DNA from: Tritrichomonas musculus | Taxonomy: Eukaryota; Parabasalia; Tritrichomonadida; Tritrichomonadidae | Assembly (NCBI GenBank): GCA_039105265.1 | Contig: JAPFFF010000022.1 | Location: 1,798,001-1,862,000, forward strand | DNA length: 64,000 nt | Direction: 5' to 3' | In this document: piece by piece, positions 36,267-44,328 of the stretch | How the letters are laid out: each line of letters begins with the position of its first letter | Position numbering within the stretch: the first letter of the stretch is position 1 | The notes under the pieces: model-generated | Databases searched by the model: none | What the model was told of the DNA's origin: nothing | The model's input: only the letters and a program-made list of their open reading frames with translations | Position numbers and translations under genes: made by a program

Positions 36267-39200
36267 AACGTTTCATTATAATACTTAGAGTTATATAATC
36301 TTATTATTTTTCGTAATACATTGATATGTGAATGATTACCCTCAGTTCTACTCATCTTCAAATCGAAATTCATATCAGCATTCGCAGTGAGATTACATTC
36401 GCGACGTACTTTCTCGTAAGCGATAGATCGATTCTCTGGGGATAAGCAGTTAAGAGCTGAGAACAATGGGAATAACGTTAATTCTTCATCTATTCTTCTC
36501 GTATCGTTATGTACTTCCATACCAAATAATCCGTTAATGAGTTTCATCTCTTCATCACTATCGAGATATGTAATCTCTCCATCATTACTCTCATGATATG
36601 TTGTTGAGGGTTTATTCGTGAAGTCAATGTCGATACCTAAATCTCTCATTACATCATCACTGGTGCGTTTCAATATCGATTCATAACTTCCACGAATGAA
36701 TACATATTTTCCATTACTATTCAATGATCCCGGTAACATTATTGTCGCTTGTGTATCATTATATGAAGTGATGATATCGATATCGAAGTTCTCACCAGTG
36801 AAGCATTTAACGTAAGCATTCTTATGATATCTATCGTAATTCATTTCGTTAGTGTAGATATGTAATCCACCACTTCCAGTCTTCACAACAACATCATCAT
36901 TACCGAGTTTCTCAATGAATCTATTACGAATGATTTCTCGTTCATCAGGTGATAACGATTTGTTGATATCAATATCGATTACCGTTAATCCAGCACATTT
37001 ATTCACCATGAGATTTCTACCTGTCTGATTCACTCTGAATTCACCATCAACGTGAGTACCTTTAATAGTCCCATGTTTACTATAGTTATACGTTTCATAG
37101 AAGTTGTTATCGAAACGATTCTTAAGTGATAGTCCGTAACAGTTCTCAGCTACTGATTTCAATACATTAAGCGATTCATCTCTGAGGTATTGATTTACTT
37201 CAGCATCAGTAGCACGACACATCTCTTGTTTCATCATGTATATCGCGAAGTCATCATCATCATCATCATACATCTCGTTAATCAACTTATCAACAGCATC
37301 TTCATCGATGATGATATCTTTAGTTTCGGTGTCAATGATGATATCGTTAGATGTTAATCCCTTAATGAATGGAACGCATGATTCATTCTCCAACACAATC
37401 ATCTTGTTATGAAATCCAGTTAACGCATTCTTATTAACAGTAACTTTCGACATTCGATTACGCTTCATCTGAAGGTTGATGTTGATACCTGGAACTATGA
37501 TTTTATCATTAATGATTGATTCGTAATCACTTGATTTGATGTTATTTTTCTTTAACGATACACCCTTGAGTTTAATAGATTTCGTTTCGATAGATCCGTT
37601 ATCGAGATTATTCCATATAGTATAACACTTGGGGCATAACGCAACTTGATTATCACCGTACTTCTCAACACAATATCCGAGGAGTTTCTTCTCATCAGTA
37701 GTAGTATTTATCGATGGATTCGGTAGGAACTCATAAGCATATTTCTCATAGAAATCTTTATCTGTAATGATAGCATCGAAACCTTGTTCACCATGACGAT
37801 TCATATCACCAGCGATGGCGAAGTAAACACTATCTGTATCACATGATGTGAAGTGAATTCTCTCTAAATCAATGCACTTGAAGAGGAAATCATAAAGGAA
37901 TGTAAGGTACCAATACTTCGCATTATCGAGAGTGAAGAACGATTCTTGAAGAGGAGTCTTACATCGAAAACTCTTGGGTTGAACTTGAATCATATATGAT
38001 TCATCTGTAAGTGGAATACCATTCATGTATGTATCAGAGATGGTGTATCTATATACATTATCAGCATCAACGATCTTGATTTTATTATAATTCTCTGTGT
38101 TTAAAGCATCATAACCGTAAGATCCATTCATACAAATTTTATAGAATTTCTCAGCACCTTGTTTCACTCCATCAAGTATCGCTACACGTTCACTCATGAA
38201 TTCTTTAACGAAACTATTGAAACCTCTGTGACAATCATATAAAGTTACATTCTCGACATCAACTACTTTCAATCCATGATCTATGAGGAACCACAAGTAA
38301 TAGCATCCGAAAGTCATGAATTCACCCATAGTATCTAACAACATCGTAAGCTTAGTATCACGTTCATCAACGGAATGTAGCTTGTGATCTTTACCGTAGT
38401 TATACATGTACGAGCCGATAGTGGATTCATCGTTATTAATCTTAATATTACGGAATACGATAGGGAAGTTGATAAAGGAATTGATCTTCTCTTTAGGGCA
38501 TTCGAGTTTAACAGTAGCGTGAAACATAAACTCAGGATCACTATCGAATCGTTGTTTGGAGTGAATGATATTCATACACTTACGTTTGATATCTTTATCG
38601 ACATTACCCTCAGCGTCATAACAATTGAATGAATTCACCATTGATCCAGGCATGTACATGATACCTCCATGATACTTATTGAACGAGTGATATTCAGATG
38701 AGAATGATGAAGGATACAAACTATTGAAATCATCACCTATCACATGAGTAACAACATTAGGTGTATCGCGAGAGATAACTTTATTAGTTTCGATATCGTA
38801 ATGGAGTCTGTTGATATGTGTTTCACCACGGATATTACGTCTATGCATCACATTCGATAAACCCCCTGTGATACCATTTCTCAAGCGATTGTATTCACGT
38901 TCATCAGAGATAGTTGTTGGTAAGTGATTGAGTTTACAGAACTTCTTGAGTTGAATTCGCAAACGTGTTACTTCAGGATCAGAGTTCGAGCGCATCTTAT
39001 TACATACTTCGCAAGCGAGTTTACAGTTAGTGAGCTCATGTCCGATGTTGTTATCGATTCTATCGAGAGTAGGTTTGTTATAGTAAGTAAAGTGTTCACC
39101 ACATAGATGACATTTCCCGAGTGATGAATCGTTATACATATTCATGAATGAATCGAAATCATCAACGGACACGCATTTATCGAGATTACGTGATGAGTCT

Positions 39201-42118
39201 TTATGTTTACGATTGTAATCTTCATCTTGTTTGTAATAACGATCGCACTTATATCCCCACCATTTAAGTGATGGTTTGAAGGTATTCTTATCGTTAGTGA
39301 TGGAGTAATCGACATGAGGATCGAAATCTTTATATGCCATCGCATACTTAATCTCTGATGCGTTTCTCGATAACGATAAGTTCGATAGTAAATCAATTCC
39401 ATACTGAGCATTCTTTTCGATTAATTCATCGATAGGTTTAATCATCATTTTAACATCATTATCGTTATAACTCAACAGATATTCCCATCGATTTTCGAAT
39501 TTCTTTGAATCTTTGAGATATTTCTTGTAATCATCATCGTCTAATGGATTTGTCTGATTGAGATAACTATAGAAATCATCATGACTGAATTGTTCCGATT
39601 TCTTGAGTACATCATTGAAGTTATCGCTGTTTATAGCTTCGTAAGGGAATACACCTTTAACGAAGTTACTCTCATCATCATCATCGGAGTTACTCTCATC
39701 ATCATCTTTAACGGAATTACTCGCACCGCCAAAGTCTTCACCGAATTGTTTTAACGTTCCACCACTAACGAAACTCTGAGCATCAATGAATCGTAATCCA
39801 TACATACCCCACTTGATGATGAACTGTTTCATAGCTGATGGGGAACCTATTAATGATGTGTTATCGACGTTCCACTTCATATCACCATACTCGTAATTGA
39901 GGTATTCTTTAAAGAGATTACTATCGAAACGCGCTGAGTTAAATCCGAAAACAGTAACTGTATATAGATTTCTATCGAGTTTGTGGAGTTTCGCGATATC
40001 ATCAATGTGAACCATCTCACTCAAGAACTTAATCTTATCTTTAACGATTTCAATAGATTGTTTAAACATGAATTTAATCCACTCAGGAATGAAGTTATTA
40101 TCTCTCGCATCAAAGTGTTTCGTTAATGTAGATGATGAAGATTTAACGCAACAGCTTACGGATAGAGGAATCAATTCACTATTAATCACAGTCGATTTAC
40201 CTGATTTGATATCAACTTTATGTTCCATTGTTTCGAAATCGTAAGTCATATATAATTTCTGAGGTTTCCATTCGAGATCATGAGCTAAGCAATATTCATA
40301 AACAGGGTGATTAAGGATGTGGGGACAGTAGGGTTCACTGATACGTTCGGGAATGTATTTCTTATGGAATTTACCGTCACAATGAGCTATGTGTTTCTTC
40401 ATTCGTTCACTACCATGCCAATTCTCATCTCTAACGACATATGATTTACACTTGGGGCATATGAAGATATTCGTTAATTTCTCAGCATTAATGATATACA
40501 TGATGTGACATACCATACCATCAGAATATAGAAGAGCATCAAATGTATTTTCATTCGCTTCGTCATGCCACTGTTCTTGAATATCGTAACGATGTGTATC
40601 TTTATCATAGCTGTAGATGTTAACGTTAATGTGATTCTTCATAGCGGATTCTTTCATCTCTTCTAACGACATACCCTTGAATGAATCGATAATTGATTTC
40701 GCAGCTTTAGTGGGTTTCGTTGAGTATGATACTCCATGATCCATACATAAGAGCTTTCTCGCAGCTGAAGTACGTTTAGTGAGATCATACTTCTTTGTAT
40801 TCCCAAACTTAGGATCCAAACAGATACTCAAGAATCGATACCAACATAATCCATCATCGTCGTTATCAGTAATTATAAGTTTCGATCTCACAATCTCATC
40901 AGGTAAACTCACTTTACCTGTTACCTTAACTAATCTCGATATCGTGAAAGAAATTGATGTAACGTAAATGAGTTTCACATTCGATTCAGTTGTTGAGTAA
41001 TTGAAGAGAACCGATTCGATATAATATTTCACTCTATTGAGTTCATCGTTTAACTGAATCAGAATAGGTATGTTGTTATCGTTATTATATTTTGTGGTGT
41101 TTATCTCACGCTCTTCATATGTGTATTCAGTAATGAAATCTCCGTTATTTTTAGGAGTTTCGAATACACCACTGAGATTAAATGTTATCTTAAAGGGTTT
41201 ACGCTCATTCTTATATACAGTATTTTCAAGGTAATTGAAGATATCTTCAAGCTTATGAATCTCATTCAAGTAATATACAACGATGGGATTCTTCTTCAAA
41301 ATCTTGTTTTCGATATGAGTTCCATGATATTTCTTATTACGAAACGCAGCAAGAGCTTTAATTTCATCGTTAGGTTCGTTGATGGTGAGGTACTCATCGC
41401 TCTTACTCTTGAAGTCATGCCCGAAAGTCTTGAAATAATCGATTAAATCTTCATCATTCTTCTCGAAAAGTTGTATCGAATAGGGTTTCAACTCAAGCAA
41501 TTCACCTGGTGGAAGAGGACGAAGGATAGGTCTCTCAGTAATGAGTTTATCGAGCATCATTCGATAATTCACTTTCGATGTTTTTATCTGAGAACTCTCT
41601 TTATTAATAATATCGATGAACTTCTTACCGAGCATATTTCTCACTAATTTCGTTAATGGATCATGTTGAGTTATGGGATGTGAACGTAAATCGTTAAAGA
41701 ATTCATCATCGACTCTCTTCTGATTACGGCGTTTATATTCATCAGTATCGATATACCTTACCGGGGATCGGAGGAGTTTTGGAGCATGTGGGATACCGAT
41801 ATGTTTGATCTCAGGTTGATATCCCATACTCATCATTCCATCAATGAATTCATTAGCATCAGCTTCACGTTCAGCATTAGTTTGAGCTCCCTTGAAGAAC
41901 CAGTAAAGACTGTTATATAGTGGTTCATCATCGAATCCGTGTTCGAGAGCAGTGTCAACGATGTAACTTACAAGCTCATTTCGATAACCTCTCTCATCAT
42001 CAGCATATTCATCACGCAATGTATTCAACGATTCTCTATCGATTCCCGTCATTAACATTAACTCATTGAGATCTTCGATTGATACTTCATCAATAGTTGT
42101 GTTGTAATCGTATTTCAT
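36263..42118 (-). CDS. polB: DNA polymerase B with OTU-like, HNH and C-terminal primase-like domains (element A)
   Basis: This 1951-residue protein would replicate the element. In order: helical N-terminus; OTU-like region with DDDGLCWYRFL (C425) and VCHIMYI (H538); CPKC...H...C zinc-finger-like segment; exonuclease motif I YDFETM (D627); exonuclease III YNDNDVKMM; HNH domain near 1003-1045 (CHLCGEHF, DRIDNN, CEVCN); palm motif A DFNSLYPSSF (D1130); NGSYGYD; motif C DTDS (D1427). After about residue 1690 comes an archaeo-eukaryotic-primase-like domain: VIDIDI (D1715, D1717), KTGSGGLHIY (H1753) and FDIDII, then a helical C-terminus. Protein-primed enzymes do not need a primase, so the fusion is notable. 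Elements B and C lack it. Confidence 0.9.
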   Translation of the reverse strand: MKYDYNTTIDEVSIEDLNELMLMTGIDRESLNTLRDEYADDERGYRNELVSYIVDTALEHGFDDEPLYNSLYWFFKGAQTNAEREADANEFIDGMMSMGYQPEIKHIGIPHAPKLLRSPVRYIDTDEYKRRNQKRVDDEFFNDLRSHPITQHDPLTKLVRNMLGKKFIDIINKESSQIKTSKVNYRMMLDKLITERPILRPLPPGELLELKPYSIQLFEKNDEDLIDYFKTFGHDFKSKSDEYLTINEPNDEIKALAAFRNKKYHGTHIENKILKKNPIVVYYLNEIHKLEDIFNYLENTVYKNERKPFKITFNLSGVFETPKNNGDFITEYTYEEREINTTKYNNDNNIPILIQLNDELNRVKYYIESVLFNYSTTESNVKLIYVTSISFTISRLVKVTGKVSLPDEIVRSKLIITDNDDDGLCWYRFLSICLDPKFGNTKKYDLTKRTSAARKLLCMDHGVSYSTKPTKAAKSIIDSFKGMSLEEMKESAMKNHINVNIYSYDKDTHRYDIQEQWHDEANENTFDALLYSDGMVCHIMYIINAEKLTNIFICPKCKSYVVRDENWHGSERMKKHIAHCDGKFHKKYIPERISEPYCPHILNHPVYEYCLAHDLEWKPQKLYMTYDFETMEHKVDIKSGKSTVINSELIPLSVSCCVKSSSSTLTKHFDARDNNFIPEWIKFMFKQSIEIVKDKIKFLSEMVHIDDIAKLHKLDRNLYTVTVFGFNSARFDSNLFKEYLNYEYGDMKWNVDNTSLIGSPSAMKQFIIKWGMYGLRFIDAQSFVSGGTLKQFGEDFGGASNSVKDDDESNSDDDDESNFVKGVFPYEAINSDNFNDVLKKSEQFSHDDFYSYLNQTNPLDDDDYKKYLKDSKKFENRWEYLLSYNDNDVKMMIKPIDELIEKNAQYGIDLLSNLSLSRNASEIKYAMAYKDFDPHVDYSITNDKNTFKPSLKWWGYKCDRYYKQDEDYNRKHKDSSRNLDKCVSVDDFDSFMNMYNDSSLGKCHLCGEHFTYYNKPTLDRIDNNIGHELTNCKLACEVCNKMRSNSDPEVTRLRIQLKKFCKLNHLPTTISDEREYNRLRNGITGGLSNVMHRRNIRGETHINRLHYDIETNKVISRDTPNVVTHVIGDDFNSLYPSSFSSEYHSFNKYHGGIMYMPGSMVNSFNCYDAEGNVDKDIKRKCMNIIHSKQRFDSDPEFMFHATVKLECPKEKINSFINFPIVFRNIKINNDESTIGSYMYNYGKDHKLHSVDERDTKLTMLLDTMGEFMTFGCYYLWFLIDHGLKVVDVENVTLYDCHRGFNSFVKEFMSERVAILDGVKQGAEKFYKICMNGSYGYDALNTENYNKIKIVDADNVYRYTISDTYMNGIPLTDESYMIQVQPKSFRCKTPLQESFFTLDNAKYWYLTFLYDFLFKCIDLERIHFTSCDTDSVYFAIAGDMNRHGEQGFDAIITDKDFYEKYAYEFLPNPSINTTTDEKKLLGYCVEKYGDNQVALCPKCYTIWNNLDNGSIETKSIKLKGVSLKKNNIKSSDYESIINDKIIVPGININLQMKRNRMSKVTVNKNALTGFHNKMIVLENESCVPFIKGLTSNDIIIDTETKDIIIDEDAVDKLINEMYDDDDDDFAIYMMKQEMCRATDAEVNQYLRDESLNVLKSVAENCYGLSLKNRFDNNFYETYNYSKHGTIKGTHVDGEFRVNQTGRNLMVNKCAGLTVIDIDINKSLSPDEREIIRNRFIEKLGNDDVVVKTGSGGLHIYTNEMNYDRYHKNAYVKCFTGENFDIDIITSYNDTQATIMLPGSLNSNGKYVFIRGSYESILKRTSDDVMRDLGIDIDFTNKPSTTYHESNDGEITYLDSDEEMKLINGLFGMEVHNDTRRIDEELTLFPLFSALNCLSPENRSIAYEKVRRECNLTANADMNFDLKMSRTEGNHSHINVLRKIIRLYNSKYYNETF

Positions 42119-42121
42119 TTA

Positions 42122-42139
42122 TTTCATACTCGTTAAAAA
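42122..42139 (-). promoter_or_regulatory. Extended start-proximal motif before the PolB-primase gene
   Basis: On the minus strand TTTTTAACGAGTATGAAA precedes the ATG at 42118 by 3 bp. The ATG in the motif runs into TAA after one codon. It matches the motifs at 28953 and 34288 with one substitution. Confidence 0.6.
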
Positions 42140-42161
42140 TTTATCACTCATAAAAAAATAT

Positions 42162-42599
42162 CTCCCTCGTTTCACCATGCTCGTCAACGTCATTCACTCA
42201 CGAATCTTATACTGTATAACGCCTCTCAATATCTAGGGGTCCTCTCGATACCTATTAAAACACCATCAAATCTCCATAACTGATTTATCGTGTATTAATT
42301 ATCACTCACGTCATCCTCACCATGAAAACACACATCACATCGTTCCAGAGCACTCGCGTACGTCATGTCATGCGTGTGAAATCGATACCGGAACGTGATT
42401 CAGTGCATTTGAATTCAACCTCCAGATCACGTGTGTGCAATTTCCGAAAATCGACGTAAAACCCTGCAAATGAGCTAATCTTAGGGGGTTTGTGACGAGT
42501 GAGACCCTGCACTATAAATATTGTAGGATTCCTAGGAATTAGGGGGAGCTAGAATAGGAATCCGTATCTAGGGGTCATACCCGCCAACCCTATACTACT
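42162..42599 (-). repeat. Right terminal inverted repeat of element A
   Basis: It is the reverse complement of 23722-24159, ending CCGCCAACCCTATACTACT. It ends 43 bp before the PolB start on its inner side and contains no gene. Confidence 0.95.
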
Positions 42600-42604
42600 C
42601 ATAT
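42600..42604 (+). repeat. Target site duplication CATAT, right copy
   Basis: CATAT directly follows the right terminus and equals 23717-23721. Confidence 0.85.
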
Positions 42605-42668
42605 GGACCGTTTTTATTTGTAAAATTCTTCATATTCTTCTGTGAGATTCCGTATATGATCTCGTCCT

Positions 42669-42860
42669 TAGATGATGTTCGTAAATGCGTTCCGGTCGTG
42701 CTAGGTTGAAAGAAGATCCATTATAACTCCACATCTAGATGATGTTCGCTGATGCGTTCCGGTCGTGCTAGGTTGAAAGAAGAGTTATATGGTTCCACAT
42801 CTAGACGATGTTCGCAAACGCGTTCCGGTCGTGCTAGGGTGAAAGAAAGATCATATACGG
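42669..42860 (+). repeat. Three tandem repeats of 66-67 bp
   Basis: Units begin at about 42669, 42735 and 42802, each with TAGA(T/C)GATGTTCG followed by ATGCGTTCCGGTCGTGCTAG or a close variant and then GGTGAAAGAA. The spacers between units are less conserved. There is no gene here. Iterated sites of this kind are often protein-binding regions, for example an origin or regulatory region. Confidence 0.85.
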
Positions 42861-42874
42861 ATACTCTTTTCTAC

Positions 42875-42949
42875 TTCCAGGTGGAGATAGATTTCTATTA
42901 AAGGACCGGTCCGTTACTGATTTGAATGCACGAACATCTCCACCTGGAA
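42875..42949. repeat. Inverted repeat with central palindrome
   Basis: TTCCAGGTGGAGAT (42875-42888) pairs with ATCTCCACCTGGAA (42936-42949). The loop contains the perfect palindrome GGACCGGTCC (42903-42912). It lies just beyond the HNH gene stop codon, so it could be a terminator of that minus-strand gene or a cruciform site. GGACCGGT also occurs at 23441 and 23586. Confidence 0.85.
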
Positions 42950-42976
42950 CGGTTTTTGTCAAAAATAAATCATTTT

Positions 42977-43567
42977 TTAGAGATCATATTGACGTTTAAA
43001 TTTGTTGATACATACAGCTACAACTTTACCATTAACATATTTTGTATTGACATATCTTGTTCCATGTTTATTTATGTTGATATGAAGTCTACGATATAAA
43101 TCATTAGTAATTTTACTATAGAATACATCTTCATCTGATTCTTCATCAAAGTAATAATAGTATCGACCTTCATTAAAGTATCTAATTCCGTTTTTTGTTT
43201 CATAAGTATCGATCATGAAAGCTTCTTCCGGTATTTCATCGAAATATTCATATTCAACACTTTTACTTGATGTTTTATTTCGTTGATTTTCTGATGGTGT
43301 AACCCAACGAAGATTATTAAGATGATAATCTGATCTATTTTTATTTATATGATCAACTTGAGTTTTATGTTCAGGATCATCGTTCGGAATGAACTGTTCA
43401 GCCACAAGTCTGTGTTTCGAATATGATTTATTATTCAAGTTAACTCGTATATATCCATTATCATATGATTCTGATGGTTCGAAATGATTATCTTTACGAC
43501 GAATCGTGAATGGATATTCGTTCAAGATCTCATAATCTGGATGATCAAGTAGTTCAATGTAACTCAT
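42977..43567 (-). CDS. HNH homing-type endonuclease (element B)
   Basis: This 196-residue protein has an N-terminal NUMOD4-like segment (YEILNEYPFTIRRKDN), then a phage-type HNH domain: GYIRVNLNNKSYSKHRLVAEQFIPN split around the HRLVA motif, followed by QVDHINKNRSDYHLNNLRW and TPSENQRNK. The catalytic His (VDHINKN) and Asn are present. The C-terminal 100 residues are a Tyr/acidic region and a basic tail that may be DNA-binding repeats. Such enzymes cut DNA and spread themselves. It lies beside the repeat region 42.67-42.95 kb. The start follows ATTATTTTTATCGTGAATTC. Confidence 0.85.
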   Translation of the reverse strand: MSYIELLDHPDYEILNEYPFTIRRKDNHFEPSESYDNGYIRVNLNNKSYSKHRLVAEQFIPNDDPEHKTQVDHINKNRSDYHLNNLRWVTPSENQRNKTSSKSVEYEYFDEIPEEAFMIDTYETKNGIRYFNEGRYYYYFDEESDEDVFYSKITNDLYRRLHININKHGTRYVNTKYVNGKVVAVCINKFKRQYDL

Positions 43568-43626
43568 TTGAATTCACGATAAAAATAATTATTAAATATG
43601 GTTGATCAAAAATAGAATGAATCCAT

Positions 43627-44088
43627 TTAGATTGGTTCGTCATCTTTATCAATCTCACGGAAATCATCAACTGATTGACTCTTAGTGATCGTTTGTTTAT
43701 ATTCACTGATGACTTTATGAGCTTTGTTGTAGATCACTTCATATCTCTTCAATTCGGATTGTAAACATAGTTTATCGATGAAGTATTGATAATAAGTGTT
43801 GTCTTTGTATTGTTTTGGTTTCAAATCGATTGTCATCAACATTGGATCTCTATATACTGATCGAAAACGATTCTCTTTCACGGTGATGTATGGAACCTTA
43901 CCAAACATGTCGATCATCTTGGACATGTCTATAACAGTTGATCCGTATTTGACGAGTAATGGACGAACACTGATACCGAACTCGTTTGGATAGATCTTAC
44001 TATCGAGATACACATAGAGTTTATCAGTGTTGATTGGATGAATGGTTTCGACGAAGTTTTTGACGGTTGGTTTGATTTCGACAGACAT
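43627..44088 (-). CDS. 153-residue protein of element B; unknown
   Basis: The product MSVEIKPTVKNFVETIHP... has a beta-rich first half (KLYVYLDSKIYPNEFGISV) and a helical C-terminal half with an acidic end. The start follows GATTATTTTTATTCTATCGAA, the usual T-run. It belongs to the run of minus-strand genes between PolB and the HNH gene. I do not recognise it. Confidence 0.6.
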   Translation of the reverse strand: MSVEIKPTVKNFVETIHPINTDKLYVYLDSKIYPNEFGISVRPLLVKYGSTVIDMSKMIDMFGKVPYITVKENRFRSVYRDPMLMTIDLKPKQYKDNTYYQYFIDKLCLQSELKRYEVIYNKAHKVISEYKQTITKSQSVDDFREIDKDDEPI

Positions 44089-44112
44089 TTCGATAGAATA
44101 AAAATAATCGAT

Positions 44113-44304
44113 TCAATTTAAGTTTGAAATCAACTCAGTAATGAGATAGAATTCACCGTTTAAGATAACACCGACATCTCCATAATTGTTATGCCACTCA
44201 TCAATGACGTAATATGTTAACTTATCGCGAATTATGTATGGTTCTTCAATCGATATCTCGTATCGACCATTGAACCCCTTGATGTCTACGAAATGATATT
44301 CCAT
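44113..44304 (-). CDS. 63-residue protein of element B; unknown
   Basis: The product MEYHFVDIKGFNGRYEISIE... is compact and beta-rich with WHNNYGDVGVILNGEFY. An N-terminal F-x-G-R-Y-E-I-S segment resembles NUMOD4-like peptides (GFNGRYEIS), so it may be a stand-alone NUMOD4-type module or remnant of a homing endonuclease. It starts 24 bp after the PolB stop on the same strand. Confidence 0.5.
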   Translation of the reverse strand: MEYHFVDIKGFNGRYEISIEEPYIIRDKLTYYVIDEWHNNYGDVGVILNGEFYLITELISNLN

Positions 44305-44328
44305 TTCATCAACACAAAAATAGTTGAC

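Larger units (their letters stand above)
23722..42599. mobile_element. Complete Maverick/Polinton element A (18,878 bp)
   Basis: The element is bounded by inverted repeats of 438 bp starting 5'-AG and flanked by CATAT duplications. It carries in order: virion protein (+), packaging ATPase (+), ATPase-linked protein (-), pVI-like peptide (-), major capsid protein (+), EF-hand protein (+), fibre (+), tRNA-like sequence (-), small helical protein (-), ARILSSE protein (-), second pVI-like peptide (+), SRLQYYR protein (-), integrase (+) and PolB-primase (-). All large frames are open. Both repeat arms differ at one position that I could see, which argues for recent insertion. It interrupts element B. 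Confidence 0.95.

Noticed and set aside
38990-39115. HNH region of PolB as an intein
   Set aside because: No Cys/Ser at the start or His-Asn at the end is visible, and the polymerase of element C has the same domain at the same place without excision signals.
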